In this document: positions 12,025-24,159 of the stretch, piece after piece
Layout of the letters: every line of letters starts with the position of its first letter
How positions within the stretch are numbered: the first letter of the stretch is position 1
DNA from: Clitoria ternatea
Taxonomy: Eukaryota > Streptophyta > Magnoliopsida > Fabales > Fabaceae
Length of the DNA stretch: 64,000 nt
Direction of reading: 5' to 3'
Assembly: GCA_037962975.1 (NCBI GenBank)
Contig: CM075673.1
Coordinates: 121,911,001 to 121,975,000, forward strand
Translations under genes and position numbers: made by a program
The notes under the pieces: model-generated
What the model was told of the DNA's origin: nothing
Database searches by the model: none
The model's input: only the letters and a program-made list of their open reading frames with translations

Positions 12025-15000
12025 TGTAACACCCCGATTTTGAAAATAGGGGTAAATTTTTCACGATTTAAAATAATTAAAAGTAAAAGAAATTCTATAT
12101 ATATAATGCCGAGTAATTACCCTGGATAATTGAGTAACCGATCTCATATATGAAGATATGAGAAAGGTATCTGAGTGCCCCTCGGACGACCGGACTTGAG
12201 GCTGTCACAAGGGAAAAAGCGGAAGATGAAATTAAATTCAAGAGTGATTAAAATATCTACCAAAAAGAGGATGAAAGATGCCTCATTGATTTGTTAAGCA
12301 ATATAATTTAATAATAATAATAATATCATTTATACATTATCAAGGTCATTAATGAAAATTAGCCATACACATCCGGTCTAATTTTCCTACATGACCTTCA
12401 AAATCAACCGTTATCAAATTAATTTTAAAATAAGCATACACGCACTATGTGCTATACAAAATGAATACATATATGCCGATCAAGGCTCACCCACATTCCT
12501 TTCATATTTACCTTCTCCAATACTTGACCTCCAAAAAGTAGGGTTTTACTTCATACCTACATCAAATTTAAAAATGGCAACAGGAAGGTGAGTAACATAA
12601 TCCAAATGTACCAAAGTCATACATTATGATGATATTTATACATGCGTGCATTACATTCATTTTTCAAGAAAACATCACAAGTTTCACACACATGATACAT
12701 CATTCCATCTCGGCATATTACGTGTCCAAATAAGTATATTCACAAGGCAATATCATATATATAGTATATCCTTAACATTCTCAGTAATCATTACACTTTC
12801 AATGTTAGTACCTCGGCTTACTTTCTCTCTATTTTACAATCATCCATCGCCACCACGAGCTATTAACTAGGCATACCTCAGGCTATATGCAAATGCTCTT
12901 AAAGCTAATGCATATGCACAACGGAATCATTATCAAGTGTGAATCCGACTGTGGGAAAACATCAACATATCAAATATGGGACAAGCATAGGTGTGCTACT
13001 ATGCCCCTACTGCAGTAGTAAAATGTGTACACTTATATCCAATTTCATGCATGCTCAACAACATATTTTACTGGTACCAAACCGCTCTCGTCCATTTGTA
13101 GCACTAGTCACCCCGTGACTGCGGATCATCATTATGGCCGTACTTGCTAAAGTGCTACGGGCTTCCCCTGAACACACATCAAGGGAGCCGTGCCCCGTCG
13201 GACACCGAGGTCAACTGCTCATCACAGAGCCGCCCTCTCACAAGGCCTGCCATATATGGTGCCTCGTCACCAAACTAAGGGCAGCTTCGTGATTCCCCGA
13301 ATCACTAGGGAGCAATAAGAGTATACCCGTGCACTGGGCCGCCCTCCCACTGGGCCTGCCTATTGGAACCCCTAACATTCCATATAAGCAGCGAATGATA
13401 TGCCATGGATGCAAATGTCAATCAATGCATTCTCACACTGTGCATCCTAAATGTCACTCAATCAATCATCCGTTCACGATCACCACTTAGTGGATTTCAA
13501 TATTCTCAATCTTTACCAATTCTCATTGGGACTCATACATTGGTAGTTAATGGCAATCACATTTATCAATTCACATATATACATTTGGGATATTTCAATC
13601 ATAGATTTCAATTCAAAACATGGTCTCAACCATCATGACATATTTCATCAACATATTCAATACAGTATCGGATCTGGTCCCAATAACGATACCAGAATAC
13701 GGATATCACCTCATCCGTTTTGTATACATTACTGACTCAGCAGGTAAAACATCAGACATCAAGATCAGTCTCCTCTCGTTAGGATACCAGATAATCGTAC
13801 CAGATACATACAGCACCGGTCTAAAATCTGAGTCATCTATTGACTCTTGTGGCTAGTCCCACACCAGATTGTTGACTCCGGCTCAGACCAGTTTAACATC
13901 ATATTCATCATTCCAAACATATGCCACATAACATCAATCATTCTAAATACACTCAAATCATGAAATCAATACATCATCCACACAAGCAATCATTCAGCAC
14001 AATCATATACATATATTTTCACATCATCAATGGATGAAATCATGCATTTAGAATAGTTACCCCCTCCTACCTCAAGAGAAGTAGTAATCACTGCGGTCAG
14101 ATGGTTCCGCCTCATAACTGGGGTTATTTCCTACATCACAACATATCACACAATCATTTTCTCTTCAACCACCTCGGTTTAACGTTCATATTCATTTATT
14201 TGATGTCTTCCGACATCTTAACTCTCAAGCCCCATTTATTTCGCTTATTCCACCACAACCACCACGGTTTAGGCGTCTGCATTTATTATTATGCACATTT
14301 AATGCCTAACCCATCACCGGGTTCCCACATTAATGGTTCGCAACAACCATTAAACTTCATTAATGGTCATTCACTATTAATAACATCATTTCACCTTACC
14401 AAAAATAATTATTTAACAAAATAAATGCTTCTCCACTCATATTTTGTATTTTCCCCAAATCATAGGCTTAGGGTTTCTCTAAAAACCCAACAACACTCAT
14501 TAAATCACATTCCAAACATCAAAACCCAAAAACCCAAAGTTCATACTCTTGAGAAATAGCAAGATATTACCTCAAGAGAAGGAATGAGAGAGTTTTCCAA
14601 AAGAGCAAAAACCACACAGAGAAGGAAAGGTGAGACTTCAAGCTCCAAACTCCTCCAAGCTCTTTCAAGGACAAAAATGGAAGAGGAGAAGAGAACCACC
14701 ACCCTTTTTGCTTAGGCTTTTAGGAGAGAAGTAGAAGAGGAAGTGAAGAAGAGTAGATAAGAAGTAGTAGCAAAGTACATGTTATGGGAAAACCAAGAAT
14801 TTGACGGGAATAAGAAGGGAAAAATGGGCCATTTGGTTTTATTTTTAATTCCTTATTAAATTTTCATCATTTTATGACAAACAGGATCATTGTTTGGGCT
14901 CAATACCTTATCCAAAAATTATTCCGAACACATATTCGGATTCCCAATAATATCCTTAACAGCCCTGACCAATATCATCCCAATCAGAGATACTTGGTCC

Positions 15001-15179
15001 GACACCCATATTTCAACCGGGCTCATTTTCAACCTATCCCGTCCTAATAAATTATAAATAGTTTCCTAAAATCTTAATTTATTTATTCCCAATATTTTAG
15101 AACATTAAATAACCTAAATATAATTATTTATTATTTATCTCCTCAATTAATCCTTTATTTTAAAATTTAGGGTGTTACA
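12025..15179 (-). repeat. Tekay/Del element 3' LTR
   Basis: A 3155-bp LTR with ends TGTAACACCCC and GGGTGTTACA, so the terminal nine bases are inverted repeats of each other. It matches 38641-39391 from its left end up to the CCTTAA at about 12775, where the other copy is interrupted. It shares several blocks with the solo LTR at 2980-6983. No gene lies inside; open frames up to 107 codons in it (for example 14101-14424) have no recognisable product. Confidence 0.9.
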
Positions 15180-15196
15180 ATCCACCCCACCAAAAA
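15180..15196 (-). other. Polypurine tract of the Tekay/Del element
   Basis: On the minus strand a G-rich purine stretch, TTGGTGGGGTGGAT, abuts the start of the 3' LTR (TGTAACACCC). It is the expected plus-strand priming site and overlaps the last codons of the pol frame. Confidence 0.75.
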
Positions 15197-16566
15197 GAAA
15201 TTTCGTCCCCGAACTTTAACATACCGGATTCGAACACATCGGGGTACCAAGCTCTCACATCGTCCTCACGTTCCCACATGAACGTCTCTGTATTTCCGTG
15301 CTTCCACGCAACTTTCACCAAGGGTACCAATTTGTTCCGTAGCTTCTTCACGGAGTGTTCGACAATGCGAACAGAAACAAGGGGAATGGACAAATCATCT
15401 CATACATCAACATCGTCCATAGGGATTATATGTAGAGGATCATGGACATATTTCCTCAACTGTGACACGTGGAACACATTATGTAGATTTGCAAGGTGTG
15501 GAGGAAGTGCAATCCGATATGCCACGTCACCAATACGCTCTAAAACCTCATAGGGTCTAATGAACCTAGGGCTTAACTTTCCATTTTTCAAAGCCCTTCC
15601 AATGCCCTTATCTCTTGAAACTCTCAAAAACATGTGATTGCCAACTTGGAACTCAAGTGGCTTCTGCCTCTTATCATAATAACCTTTTTGATAATCTTGG
15701 GCAATTTTCATCTTTTTTTGTATCATCTTAATCTGTTCATTTGTCTCCGCAATCAACTCCAGCTCCAAAGCCAAACTCTGTCCAGTTTCAAGCTAACACA
15801 ATGGAGTTCTACATCTCCGGCCATATAACGCTTCATAGGGAGGCATACCAATAGAACTATGATGACTATTGTTGTATGTAAATTCAATTAGTGGTAGGAA
15901 TCTTTCCCAACAACCACCGTGCTCCAACACACAAGCCCATAATAAATCTTCAAGGCTTTGAATTGTTCGCTCGGATTGTCTATCTGTTTATGGATGATAC
16001 GCCAAACTAAGCTTCAACTTGGAACCCATTTCCTCGTGTATGCTTCCCCAAAATCAGGAAGTGAATTACGGGTCACGATCCGACACAATGCTCAAAGGCA
16101 CACCATGTAGCCTAACGATCTCCTTTATGTACAATCGGGCTAATTTCTCCAATGAACTCTTCATATTCATGGGCAAGAAGTGAGCACACTTCGTCAACCG
16201 ATCTACAATCACCCATATAGCATCATTTCCAATACGTGTTCGGGGTAGTCCAGAAACAAAGTCCATCGTAATGTCGTCTCATTTCCACATCGGAATATCA
16301 AGGGGTCTCAGATAACCAGATGGTTTCTGATGCTCAACCTTAACCTTTTGACAAATAATGCAAGAGGCTACACAATTAGCCACATCCTGCTTCATACCAG
16401 GCCACCAAAAATTCTTCTTTAGATCTTGATACATTTTCGTGGCACCAGGATGTATGCTCAACCCACTCTTGTGAGCTTCTTCGAGTACCAACCTTCTTAG
16501 ATAACCACCAGATGGGACATAAATCTGACCTTTCACACGCCAAATGCCATCACGGCCTTCTGTCAA
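15180..16566 (-). pseudogene. Tekay/Del integrase with C-terminal chromodomain, broken
   Basis: From right to left on the minus strand: the HHCC zinc-binding region (16566-16279, with the H residues in HKSGLSIHPG and the cysteine pair in CVASCIICQK), the catalytic core start (16266-16066, MDFVSGLPRT, then IVSDRDP), scattered core remnants (16065-15780), the basic C-terminal region (15774-15400) and a chromodomain (15393-15180, with the LRNKLVPLVKVAW stretch and WYPDVFE). Such chromodomains direct Tekay-type chromoviruses to heterochromatin. In-frame stops, for example after DIPMWK, after SDRDP and after MDDVDV, make it non-functional. Confidence 0.9.
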
Positions 16567-16587
16567 AAATGAATTTTTCCCATTAGC

Positions 16588-17562
16588 TTAAGCTTCCTTC
16601 ATCTCAATCAAATACTCATCTTTTGGTTGTTGCAACTTCACAATCTCAAGGAATACATTTGCTACCGTCAACACCTCGAGAAACATCTTTTTCGGGGTAT
16701 AGATTTCTACACCCACGTTCAAGTTCCAAAATTGCTCAATGAGCTTCATCTCTTTCACCATCATAGCGGAAACATGCAACGACTTCCGACTTAAGGCATC
16801 GGCAACCATATTTTCCTTTCTGGGATGATACCTCAATTCAAACTTATAATCTTTCAGAAACTCCATCCTTCGTTGGCGCATATTAAGCTCCTTTTGATCA
16901 AATATATATTTGAGACTCTTATGATCACTAAAGACCACAAACTTAGAGCCATACAAATATTGCCGCCATAACTTCAAGGCAAACACCACCGCATCTAATT
17001 CAAGATCATGTGTGGGGTAGTTAACCTCATGCGGTCGCAACTGTCTTGACGCATAGGCTATCACACGTTCTCTTTGCATCAACACGCAACCAAGACCAAG
17101 CTTAGAAGCGTCACAGTGCACCACGAAATCATCCAATAAGTCCAGCAAAGCCAACACCGGAGCAGAAGTGAGTCTAACTTTTAACTCTTGGAAACTCCTT
17201 TCACAATCAAGACTCCATACGAATGGTTGATTCTTAAGGGTTAGCTTCATCAAAGGTAAAGCCAATCAGGAAAATCCTTCAATAAATCTTTGGTAGTAAC
17301 CGGTAAGACCAAGAAACCTTTTCATATCGGTCACAGACGTCGGTCTTTCCTAAGCCAACACGGCTTCAATCTTAGATGGATCAACAGCAACGCCATCCTT
17401 GGAGATAACATGTCCAAGAAATTGGACCTCGAATAACAAAAATTCATACTTGGAAAGCTTCGCATAAAACTCCTCTCAAAGGATATTCAAAACAAGACGA
17501 AGATGCTCTTCATGTTCTTCATGGCTCTTGGAATAGATAAGAATGTCGTCGATAAACACCAC
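16588..17562 (-). pseudogene. Tekay/Del RT second half and RNase H, broken
   Basis: At the right end the minus-strand reading enters at the RT catalytic motif (FIDDILIYSKS, about 17555-17525), continues with the thumb (FLGLTGYYQRF-type sequence, about 17300) and goes into RNase H (17265-16588, with the aspartates in HCDASKLGLG and SDHKSLKYI, and NMVADALSRK). Stops lie near 17350 and 17267. The first half of the same RT is 18.6 kb away at 36207-36690; the copia element at 17563 separates the VVV and FIDD residues. Confidence 0.9.
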
Positions 17563-19105
17563 GGTTGTTCAAGTGGCCTCAACACTCAAGAGGAGGGTGA
17601 ATTGAGTGTTTAAAACTTTTCTTTAGAATGCCTTTGAAATTGATTCCTTTTTCACAAAATATGCTTGTATGCAAGAGATAGCAAGTGTAGTGTAAGAATC
17701 AATGTAAAACAATATGCAAATATCACTTAAGCAATATGTCAAACACTTGGTATGCAACACTTTAACTTAGCATAATTACTCAAGTTCAAGCAATAGTATC
17801 ACAATCAAATCAATATACCAACCAAATGCAATAAGTAAATGCAAGAGAGTAGGAAAGAGAAGCTTGCAAACCAATTTAACGAGTTCCACCAACCCGATGT
17901 ACGTCTCGCCTTTAAGCAACCCACTTGAAGGATTTCCACTATTGAAGTTTAGAGATACAAGCTATGAGCAATTGCAGCTTCCTAGTGTCCCACACTCAAG
18001 AACTCAATCCTCACTAGCACAAGGGCAACCTACCCAATCTCTCAAACTCTCAATACCCAAAGGTTGAACCCCAACCTTTGTGACCACTCAACCTAGAGTG
18101 AAAAACCTTGGTGTTTTGGTGTTTGGTTTTATAATCAATTGACTCTCTTAATAGAGTAGATAAGAAAATGAAAGGCTCTAACAATGATAACTCTCAACAA
18201 GAGAGGAATTACAAATATAAGTTCTAAGTTTCAGAAATTGAAATTAAACAAGAAATAGAACTCACAAGACTCAAGATTTGATTTCTCTTTAATGATATTG
18301 GATTGCATGAGTAGCTTGAATGAGTCTTCCATTTATAGGCCTTAGAGAGTTGCCCTAGAGTCTTCATAGTCGTTGCATAGTGTGGGCATCGGATTGAAAA
18401 TAGAGAAGTGAGCTGGTTTCCCACTTAAAAATGCTTTTCGCCAAAATCTGGCATTATCGTAATCGATTACGCATCGAGCTGTAATCGATTACACTTCAAA
18501 TTCTTCAGTGAAATTCGTCTTGTAATCGATTGTGATATCCCATGTAATTGATTAGCTAAGAGACAGAACCTTGCTAATCAATTGTTCATACATTGTAATC
18601 GATTGTGAGTGGTACCTGATGCATTTAATTCTGTTACGCAGCAAGGTAATCGATTGTGACTTGGTTTCAATCGATTATGGGACAAACAGAAACTTTGTAA
18701 TCGATTATTTTCTATCTTGCAATCAATTAGTAACACCATAGAACATTGGTAATCGATTGTGGCTACCTTGTAGTCGATTAGAAGATGCACCTGATGCTTT
18801 TTATTCATTTTCTCAGCTTGGTAATCGATTAGATTGTTTGGTGTAATCCATTAGCTAAGAAACAGAACCTCAATAATCGATTAGCTTAGATGAGGTCATC
18901 GATTAGGTGTTGGACAGAAGCTCTATAATTGACTAGATAAGACCCTGTAATCAATTAGGCTACATGTTTTTGCAGATCTGATGCTTTCTTCTCTGTTTTC
19001 ATCCTTGCAGTTTATACTTTTATGAACACTTGAACTCTTTGCCATGATTCTTCAATTGCTTTTGTCATTATCAAAATTATACAACCTGAAACACATATTC
19101 AAACA
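17563..19105 (-). repeat. Copia 3' LTR
   Basis: Left copy of the copia LTR, starting GGTTGTTCAAGTGGCC (first base altered from the TGTTGTTC of the other copy) and ending ATTCAAACA. It aligns over its length with 34660-36199 with a few percent differences. The frame at 17864-18067 is conserved with 34961-35164 only because the LTRs are copies; it is not a supported gene. Confidence 0.92.
18461..18960. repeat. AATCGATT palindrome array, copia 3' LTR (decayed copy)
   Basis: Perfect octamers start at about 18461, 18483, 18524, 18597, 18648, 18669, 18699, 18751, 18823 and 18875. One-change versions (AATCAATT, AATTGATT, AGTCGATT, AATCCATT) fill positions where the other LTR is perfect, for example 18546, 18576 and 18721. 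Most changes are C-to-T or G-to-A at the central CpG. Confidence 0.88.
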
Positions 19106-19480
19106 CATTCTCCCCCTTTTTGATGATGACAAACAATGTTCATCTCATGAGGGCGTTAGTCCAAATAAACCTTTCTCCCCCTTTCTTGAGGAGTTTGTGC
19201 ATAATTTTAAGAGTCATGAAAGTGAGTAACTACTTAGCATTAGTCATGATCATTTGATTTTAGAACCACTTGTTAATCATACATGATCATGTTGTTTTAG
19301 AAGAACACTAACACTAAAACTTATATATCTTCTCCCCCTTTGTAATCATCAAAAACAAATGAGGCATTATAAAATAAAGAGATAAGTAAAGGGAAAATTC
19401 ATTCATTGATTAATAAGGGAAAGATACATAATCAAAATGCAGGAATTGAAATTACAGAATGGGAAACAAACAAAATAAGG
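19106..19480 (-). other. Multiple PPT-like tracts beside the copia 3' LTR
   Basis: Read on the minus strand, three AAAGGGGGAGAA-type purine tracts lie at about 19342-19331, 19185-19173 and 19126-19108. The last of these abuts the 3' LTR start. Two are preceded by a TTTTTGATGAT-type element. Repeated PPTs of this kind are a reported Sirevirus hallmark. The rest of the interval is AT-rich with no gene seen. Confidence 0.7.
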
Positions 19481-19499
19481 GAAATCTAATTATTGGGAT

Positions 19500-20414
19500 T
19501 GAAAAAGTGCATTTCAGAAATCTTATTGGAGAGTTCCTCATAGCGCTGCTCCATAAGCTCAAAATGTTGTTGCTTGGTCATTTGAAATTCTTGAAGGGTA
19601 TTATCAATTCTTTCAAAATGCCGACCCAAATAAGCATAGAGGGAAGTGAAAGGGTCAGCAGAAGCAGATGGTTCGCCTTATGGTGCTTGTGTTGCTGGAG
19701 GAGGAGAGGCAGGATCATTGGCTGGAGCTTCAAAAGGGATGTTAGCATGAATACCTTCCATCTTGGAGAGCCAAGCTCCATTGATATAGATTATGCCCAT
19801 CTTAGTAAGGTGATAGGTGCCAATGCATGCCTTTGGAGGTACCTTCTCAGAAAATTCTCTGGCACTGTCAACACCATAAGCTTTGAAAATTTTTGTGAGA
19901 AGGATGGCATAGGGAAGCTTTTGTTGCTCCTTGGCCTTGAGCATATGTAACTTTAATAGTTGAATCCAATTAATCTCCTTTTCATTTTGCATTGCCCACA
20001 TCAAGAGCACATCATCCTCTTCAACCAAGGCATAATTTCCACCACAAGGAACAAGAAGTTTGACCAGGAAAAAGTGAAGTAGACGGTTGTTGACAGTTAA
20101 ATGGCCTACCAGTTTGTGGTTGCTGTGAGGACGGTCAACTTTCTAAAGGGATTGGCGAGCGGAGATGGTATTGAAGTCCCATTCATCTTCCCGATTCCCA
20201 CTGGCAAATTCAGCAGTTGAGAGAGAGAGTTAAGTAATTTTCGCAAGTTGCTCATTCGTTATCTTGAGAGTCACATTTTTGACTCTTGCTTCAAGGGTTC
20301 CACCCAAAAGTTTGAGATTGTAGAAGAAGACTCGCATGAGTTCCGGGTAGTAGACTTCTTCCTTGAAAGTGAGAAAAGGGAGGAGATTATAGTGGTAAAG
20401 GGATTGAGTGAAAG
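19500..20414 (-). pseudogene. Copia env-like 3' ORF, distal part
   Basis: In minus-strand frame this resumes the ORF begun at 29260: a FKEEVYYPELMRVFFYNLK segment, ARVKNVTLKITNEQL, then VEEDDVLLMWAM and LPYAILLTKIFKAYGVD, a proline-rich tail and a short predicted coiled coil (MTKQQHFELMEQRYEEL, about 19550). The layout matches the plant 'putative transposon protein' domain (Transposase_32-like) often found in the env-like ORF of Sireviruses; its role is unknown. Stops are visible near 20230 and 20150 and at 19680-19678. The piece is separated from its start by the chromovirus at 20415-29071. I saw no clear transmembrane segment, so an envelope function is not supported here. Confidence 0.65.
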
Positions 20415-21355
20415 TGTTGTAGGAATTTCTTCAATTCCTAGCTTTTGTTGAAGGATCTTTTCTTCTTGAACCTTCTTAGATCCATAATGCTTGAAGATTT
20501 GGAGAGGAGGTTCACAGTTTTGAAACCTTGTGAAGGAAGCTAATGGAGTCTTGCAAGGGAAGCTAGAGTATAGGAGAAGTTAAAGAGGAAGAGAACCTAA
20601 ATCTAAGGAGAGATAGGTCTAGAAATGGAGTAAATGGAGAGGAAAAGAATGGCTTGTGGTTTTGCCACTCTCTAAGGACCTAGAGAGATAAGGTGTTGAG
20701 AGTCACCATCTTTGGGAGAAGACCAAAGGATAAGACTAGAGAAAGGAGCCTAGAGCTTCTACTTTCTAGAGAGAAGAGAGAGTTTCTCACTCTAAGTTTT
20801 CTTATTATTCAAGTTATGAGCTAATTACAAAGGAGAGGAACTTATATAGTCCCTTGAAACTTTCGGCCAAAGCTTCCTAATCATGGGCCTTGGATTAGCT
20901 CCTAAGGCCCAATACTAAAACCTACTCTACTTGGCCCAATACAAGCCCAAATGCAAAAAGGAATAAGGTACAAGACCCAAAAGTGGCCCAAACTTAATGG
21001 CTATGCAAAGACCAAACTAATTCCTAAAATATAGTCCTAATATACCTAGAATACAAAGGAATGAAAAATATTTACAAGATATATGAGGACCAATGAAGAG
21101 GCCTAAAAGAGGCCCAAACATTCACACCAAGCCCATTACCCTTCTATAGTGTAAGAGAAAAGGGTAAGAGTCTTTAATAGCTCCTCCTTGGGCTTGGGCC
21201 CACTCAAGGAATGTATGGAAGAAGCTAAATGCTTTTGGAGACCTTACTTGGCTCTCTTGGCCCTTGACCTAGTCATAGGGCCCTTGAAAGCATCCAAGGC
21301 AACCTCTGAAGACTGTGTAGGGTCCAAGGCTTCTTCCTGGGTGATGGCCATGCCA
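20415..21355 (-). repeat. Inner chromovirus 3' LTR
   Basis: Starts TGTTGTAGGAATTTC and ends GGCCATGCCA; 941 bp, matching 28132-29071. The first codons after the PPT continue the pol frame, which stops at 21246-21244 where this copy has TAA and the other LTR has AAA. Confidence 0.9.
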
Positions 21356-22265
21356 TGCTCCCCCTCTTGAAAAGGATTTTTCCTCAAATCTGAGGCAACC
21401 TCATCCAGTTCATCTACAAAACAAAGGGTAAGATCAGAAATATTAAATGTAGCACTGACCCCATACTCACCAGGGAGGTTAAGTACATAAGCATTATTAT
21501 TAATTCTCCTAGTCACTTGAAAAGGACCATCACCTCTAGGGTTAAGGTTGGACTTCCTAAGGTTAGGAAAGCATTCCTTCCTTAAGTGAAGCCAAACCCA
21601 ATCCCCAATATCTAAGATAACCTTTTTTTTCTTTTTATTCACACATCTAGCATAGTGATCATTTTTCTTTTGTATATGGTGTTTAACCTCCTCATGAAGT
21701 TTTCAGATAAAAGATACTTTTGCCTCACCATCCATATGAAGGATGTCATTTGAAACCTCTAGAGGCAAAAGATCTAAAGGAGTGAGGGGATTAAAACTAT
21801 ACACAATCTCAAAAGGACTATACTTGATGGTGGAGTGAACTACCCTATTATAAGCAAACTCTACATGTGGTAGACACTCATCCCAAGACTTAACATTCTT
21901 TTTAACAAGGACTCACAAATGAGTAGAAAGAGTCCTGTTAACAACCTCAGTTTGGCCATCTGTTTGTGGATGGAAAGTGGTAGAAAAGAGAAGTTTAGTT
22001 CCTAGCCTAGCCCAAAGGGTCCTCTAGAAATGGCTAAGGAACTTGGTATCCCTATCGCTAACTATAGTTCTAGGGATCCCATAGGGATCCCATGTAAGCG
22101 AACTATCTTTTTAAAGAATAGTTTAGCAATATGGCTTGCATCATCAACCTTATGGCAAGGGATGAAGTGAGCTATCTTACTAAATCTATCAACTACCACA
22201 AAGATAGAGTCCATTCCCCTTTGGGTCCTAGGCAACCCAAGGACAAAGCCCATGCTAATATCTAC
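21244..22265 (-). pseudogene. Inner chromovirus integrase core and C-terminus, broken
   Basis: The catalytic core begins at 22253-22062 (MGFVLGLPRT, VVVDRFSKIAHF) and is disrupted by a small GGGATCCCATA duplication near 22075. Further integrase remnants fill 22061-21643 in shifting frames. The C-terminal domain is at 21642-21244 (DIGDWVWLHLRKE, GDGPFQV, FNISDLT) and ends with PMTRSRAKRAK inside the LTR. No classical chromodomain is evident. The TRSRAK tail is frequent in CRM/Reina-type plant chromoviruses as I recall them. Confidence 0.8.
21356..21370 (-). other. Polypurine tract of the inner chromovirus
   Basis: Minus-strand CAAGAGGGGGAGCA directly precedes the 3' LTR start TGGCATGG. The tract is inside the open pol frame (it encodes part of FQEGEHG). 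Confidence 0.8.
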
Positions 22266-24159
22266 CTAAGGGGAAGTGGGAATAGGCATGGGAGTGTAAA
22301 GGCCATGAGGAGACACCTTAGATTTGGCCTTTTTACATGTAAAGCACCTAGAGCAAAGTCTTTGCACGTCACGCTTCATATGGGGCCAATAGAAATGTTC
22401 ACTAAGGGAGGCTAAAGTCTTATCCCTCCCAAAGTGCCCCATGAGCCCTCCCTCATGGCTCTCATAAAGTAAAAGGTCTCTAATGGATCCCCTAGGAATG
22501 CATAGCTTATTGGCTTTAAAGAGAAAGCCATCTAATTTATAGAACCCACTAGATGCAAGTAAGGAACCACAAGTGTGGTAGGCATTAACAAAGTCAAGGT
22601 CATTTGGGTACAATTCTTTTATTTCATCAAGACCATGAAGAATGGCACCCAAAGAAGAAAGGAGGGTGTGCCTTCTAGATAAGGCATCAGCTACAACATT
22701 AGCTTTACCACTACGATGCTTGATAACATAAGGGAATCGTTCCAAATATTTAACCCATTTGGCATGCCTTTTATTTAACTTATGTTGGCCTTTGATATAC
22801 TTGAGTGACTCATGGTCACTATGAATGACAAACTCTTTAGGAATTAAGTAGTGTTCCCAAGTTTGTAAGGCCCTAATCAAAGCAAAGAACTCTTTGTCAC
22901 AGGTGGGATAATTAAGGTATATGCCCCATTAAGCTTTTCACTAAAGAAAGCTATAGGGTGCCCCTCTTGAAGCAAAATCGCACCTATTCCAATATTAGAA
23001 GCATCACATTCTAGCTCAAATGTTTTTGAAAAATTTGGTAGAGCAAGAATGGGAGCATGTGGAAGTCTATGCTTGAGGTCTTGAAAGGCCTTTTCTTGCT
23101 TTGCCCCCCCAAAAAAAGGAACATTCTTTTTAAGCAAATCATTTAAGGGAGATGCCAAAGTAGAAAAGTCTGTCACAAACCTTCTATAGAAGCTAGATAA
23201 GCCATGGAAGCTTCTAATATCATGTATGTTTTTAGGGGTTGGCCAAGCACTAATTGCTTTGACTTTGTCTTGGTCAACTTTGACCCCGTTGGAGCTAACT
23301 ACAAATCCTAAAAAGACAATGTGATCCAAACCAAAAGAGCATTTTTCAAGGTTAGCAAAAAGTTTGTTTGCTCTTAAGGCAAGTAAAACATGTCTAAGGT
23401 GGGTAAGGTGAGAGTCCATAGACTTTGAATAAACATCGTCATCAAAGTAGACAACAACAAAGTGGCCAATGAAGTCCCGCAAAACATGATTCATGAGGCG
23501 CATGAAGGTACTAGGTGCATTGGTCAAACCAAAAGGCATAACTAACCACTCATATAAACCAAGCTTGGTCTTAAAAGCAGCTTTCCACTCATCACCTTCC
23601 TTGATTCGTATTTGGTGATAGCCACTTTTAAGGTCAATTTTGGAGAATATGGTAGAGCCACAAAGTTCATCCAACATATCATCAAGTCTAGGTATAGGGT
23701 GCCTATACTTGATGGTGATGTTGTTGATTGCTCTACAATCAGTGCATAACCTCCAAGAACTATATTTTTTGGAACTAAAAGAATTGGCATAGCACATGGA
23801 CTAAGACTTTCCCTAATCCAACCTTTGGAAAGTAGATATCCAATTTGTTTCTCTATTTCTAGACTTTCCTTGGGGTTACACCTATATGCATGTCTATTAG
23901 GCAAGCTAGCCCCGGGGATAAGATCTATTTGGTGTTCTATACCCCTAAGAGGTGGGAGCCCTTGAGGAAAGTCTTTAGGAAAGACATCCTCAAATTCTAA
24001 AAGAAGAATTTGCAATCCCTTGGGCCTAGGAGAAGGAGAGCCCACTAAGGATAAGGAAATGCAAGTGTTAGAGCTACTAGAAGGGCTAGGAGAGCTAGAT
24101 GAAGAAGGTGTAGGGTAAAGCATATAGATAGGTTTATGAAGAAGCAAGGCTTGCTTCAC
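22266..24159 (-). pseudogene. Inner chromovirus RT, RNase H and integrase zinc finger, broken
   Basis: RT spans about 24060-23150 with WRLCTDCRAIN, FSKIDLKSGYHQI and VMPFGLTNAPSTFMRLMN. The catalytic box reads YFDDD followed by VYSKS (about 23449-23420), where the family norm is YFDDILIYS, so the motif is damaged by a small change. RNase H follows, with ECDASNIGIGAIL (about 22990), HSDHESLKYI (22826) and NVVADALSRR (22690). The integrase HHCC region ends the segment (HEGGLMGHFGRDKT, CSRCFTCKKAK). At least two frameshifts (near 23797-23542 and 22880) and a stop near 22900 break it. Confidence 0.9.

Noticed and set aside
14101..14424. 107-codon His/Asn-rich plus frame in the Tekay LTR
   Set aside because: Lies inside LTR non-coding DNA with no recognisable domain.
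17864..18067. 67-codon frame conserved at 34961-35164
   Set aside because: Conserved only because both lie in copies of the same LTR; no protein similarity or coding bias seen.
18461..18960. Possible CRISPR-like array from repeated AATCGATT units with spacers
   Set aside because: The repeat is only 8-10 bp, palindromic and irregularly spaced, in plant retrotransposon DNA without cas genes.
19500..20414. True viral-type envelope gene in the copia element
   Set aside because: No signal peptide, clear transmembrane segment or fusion-type motif visible; domain similarity is to the plant transposon-protein family, so only 'env-like 3' ORF' is used.
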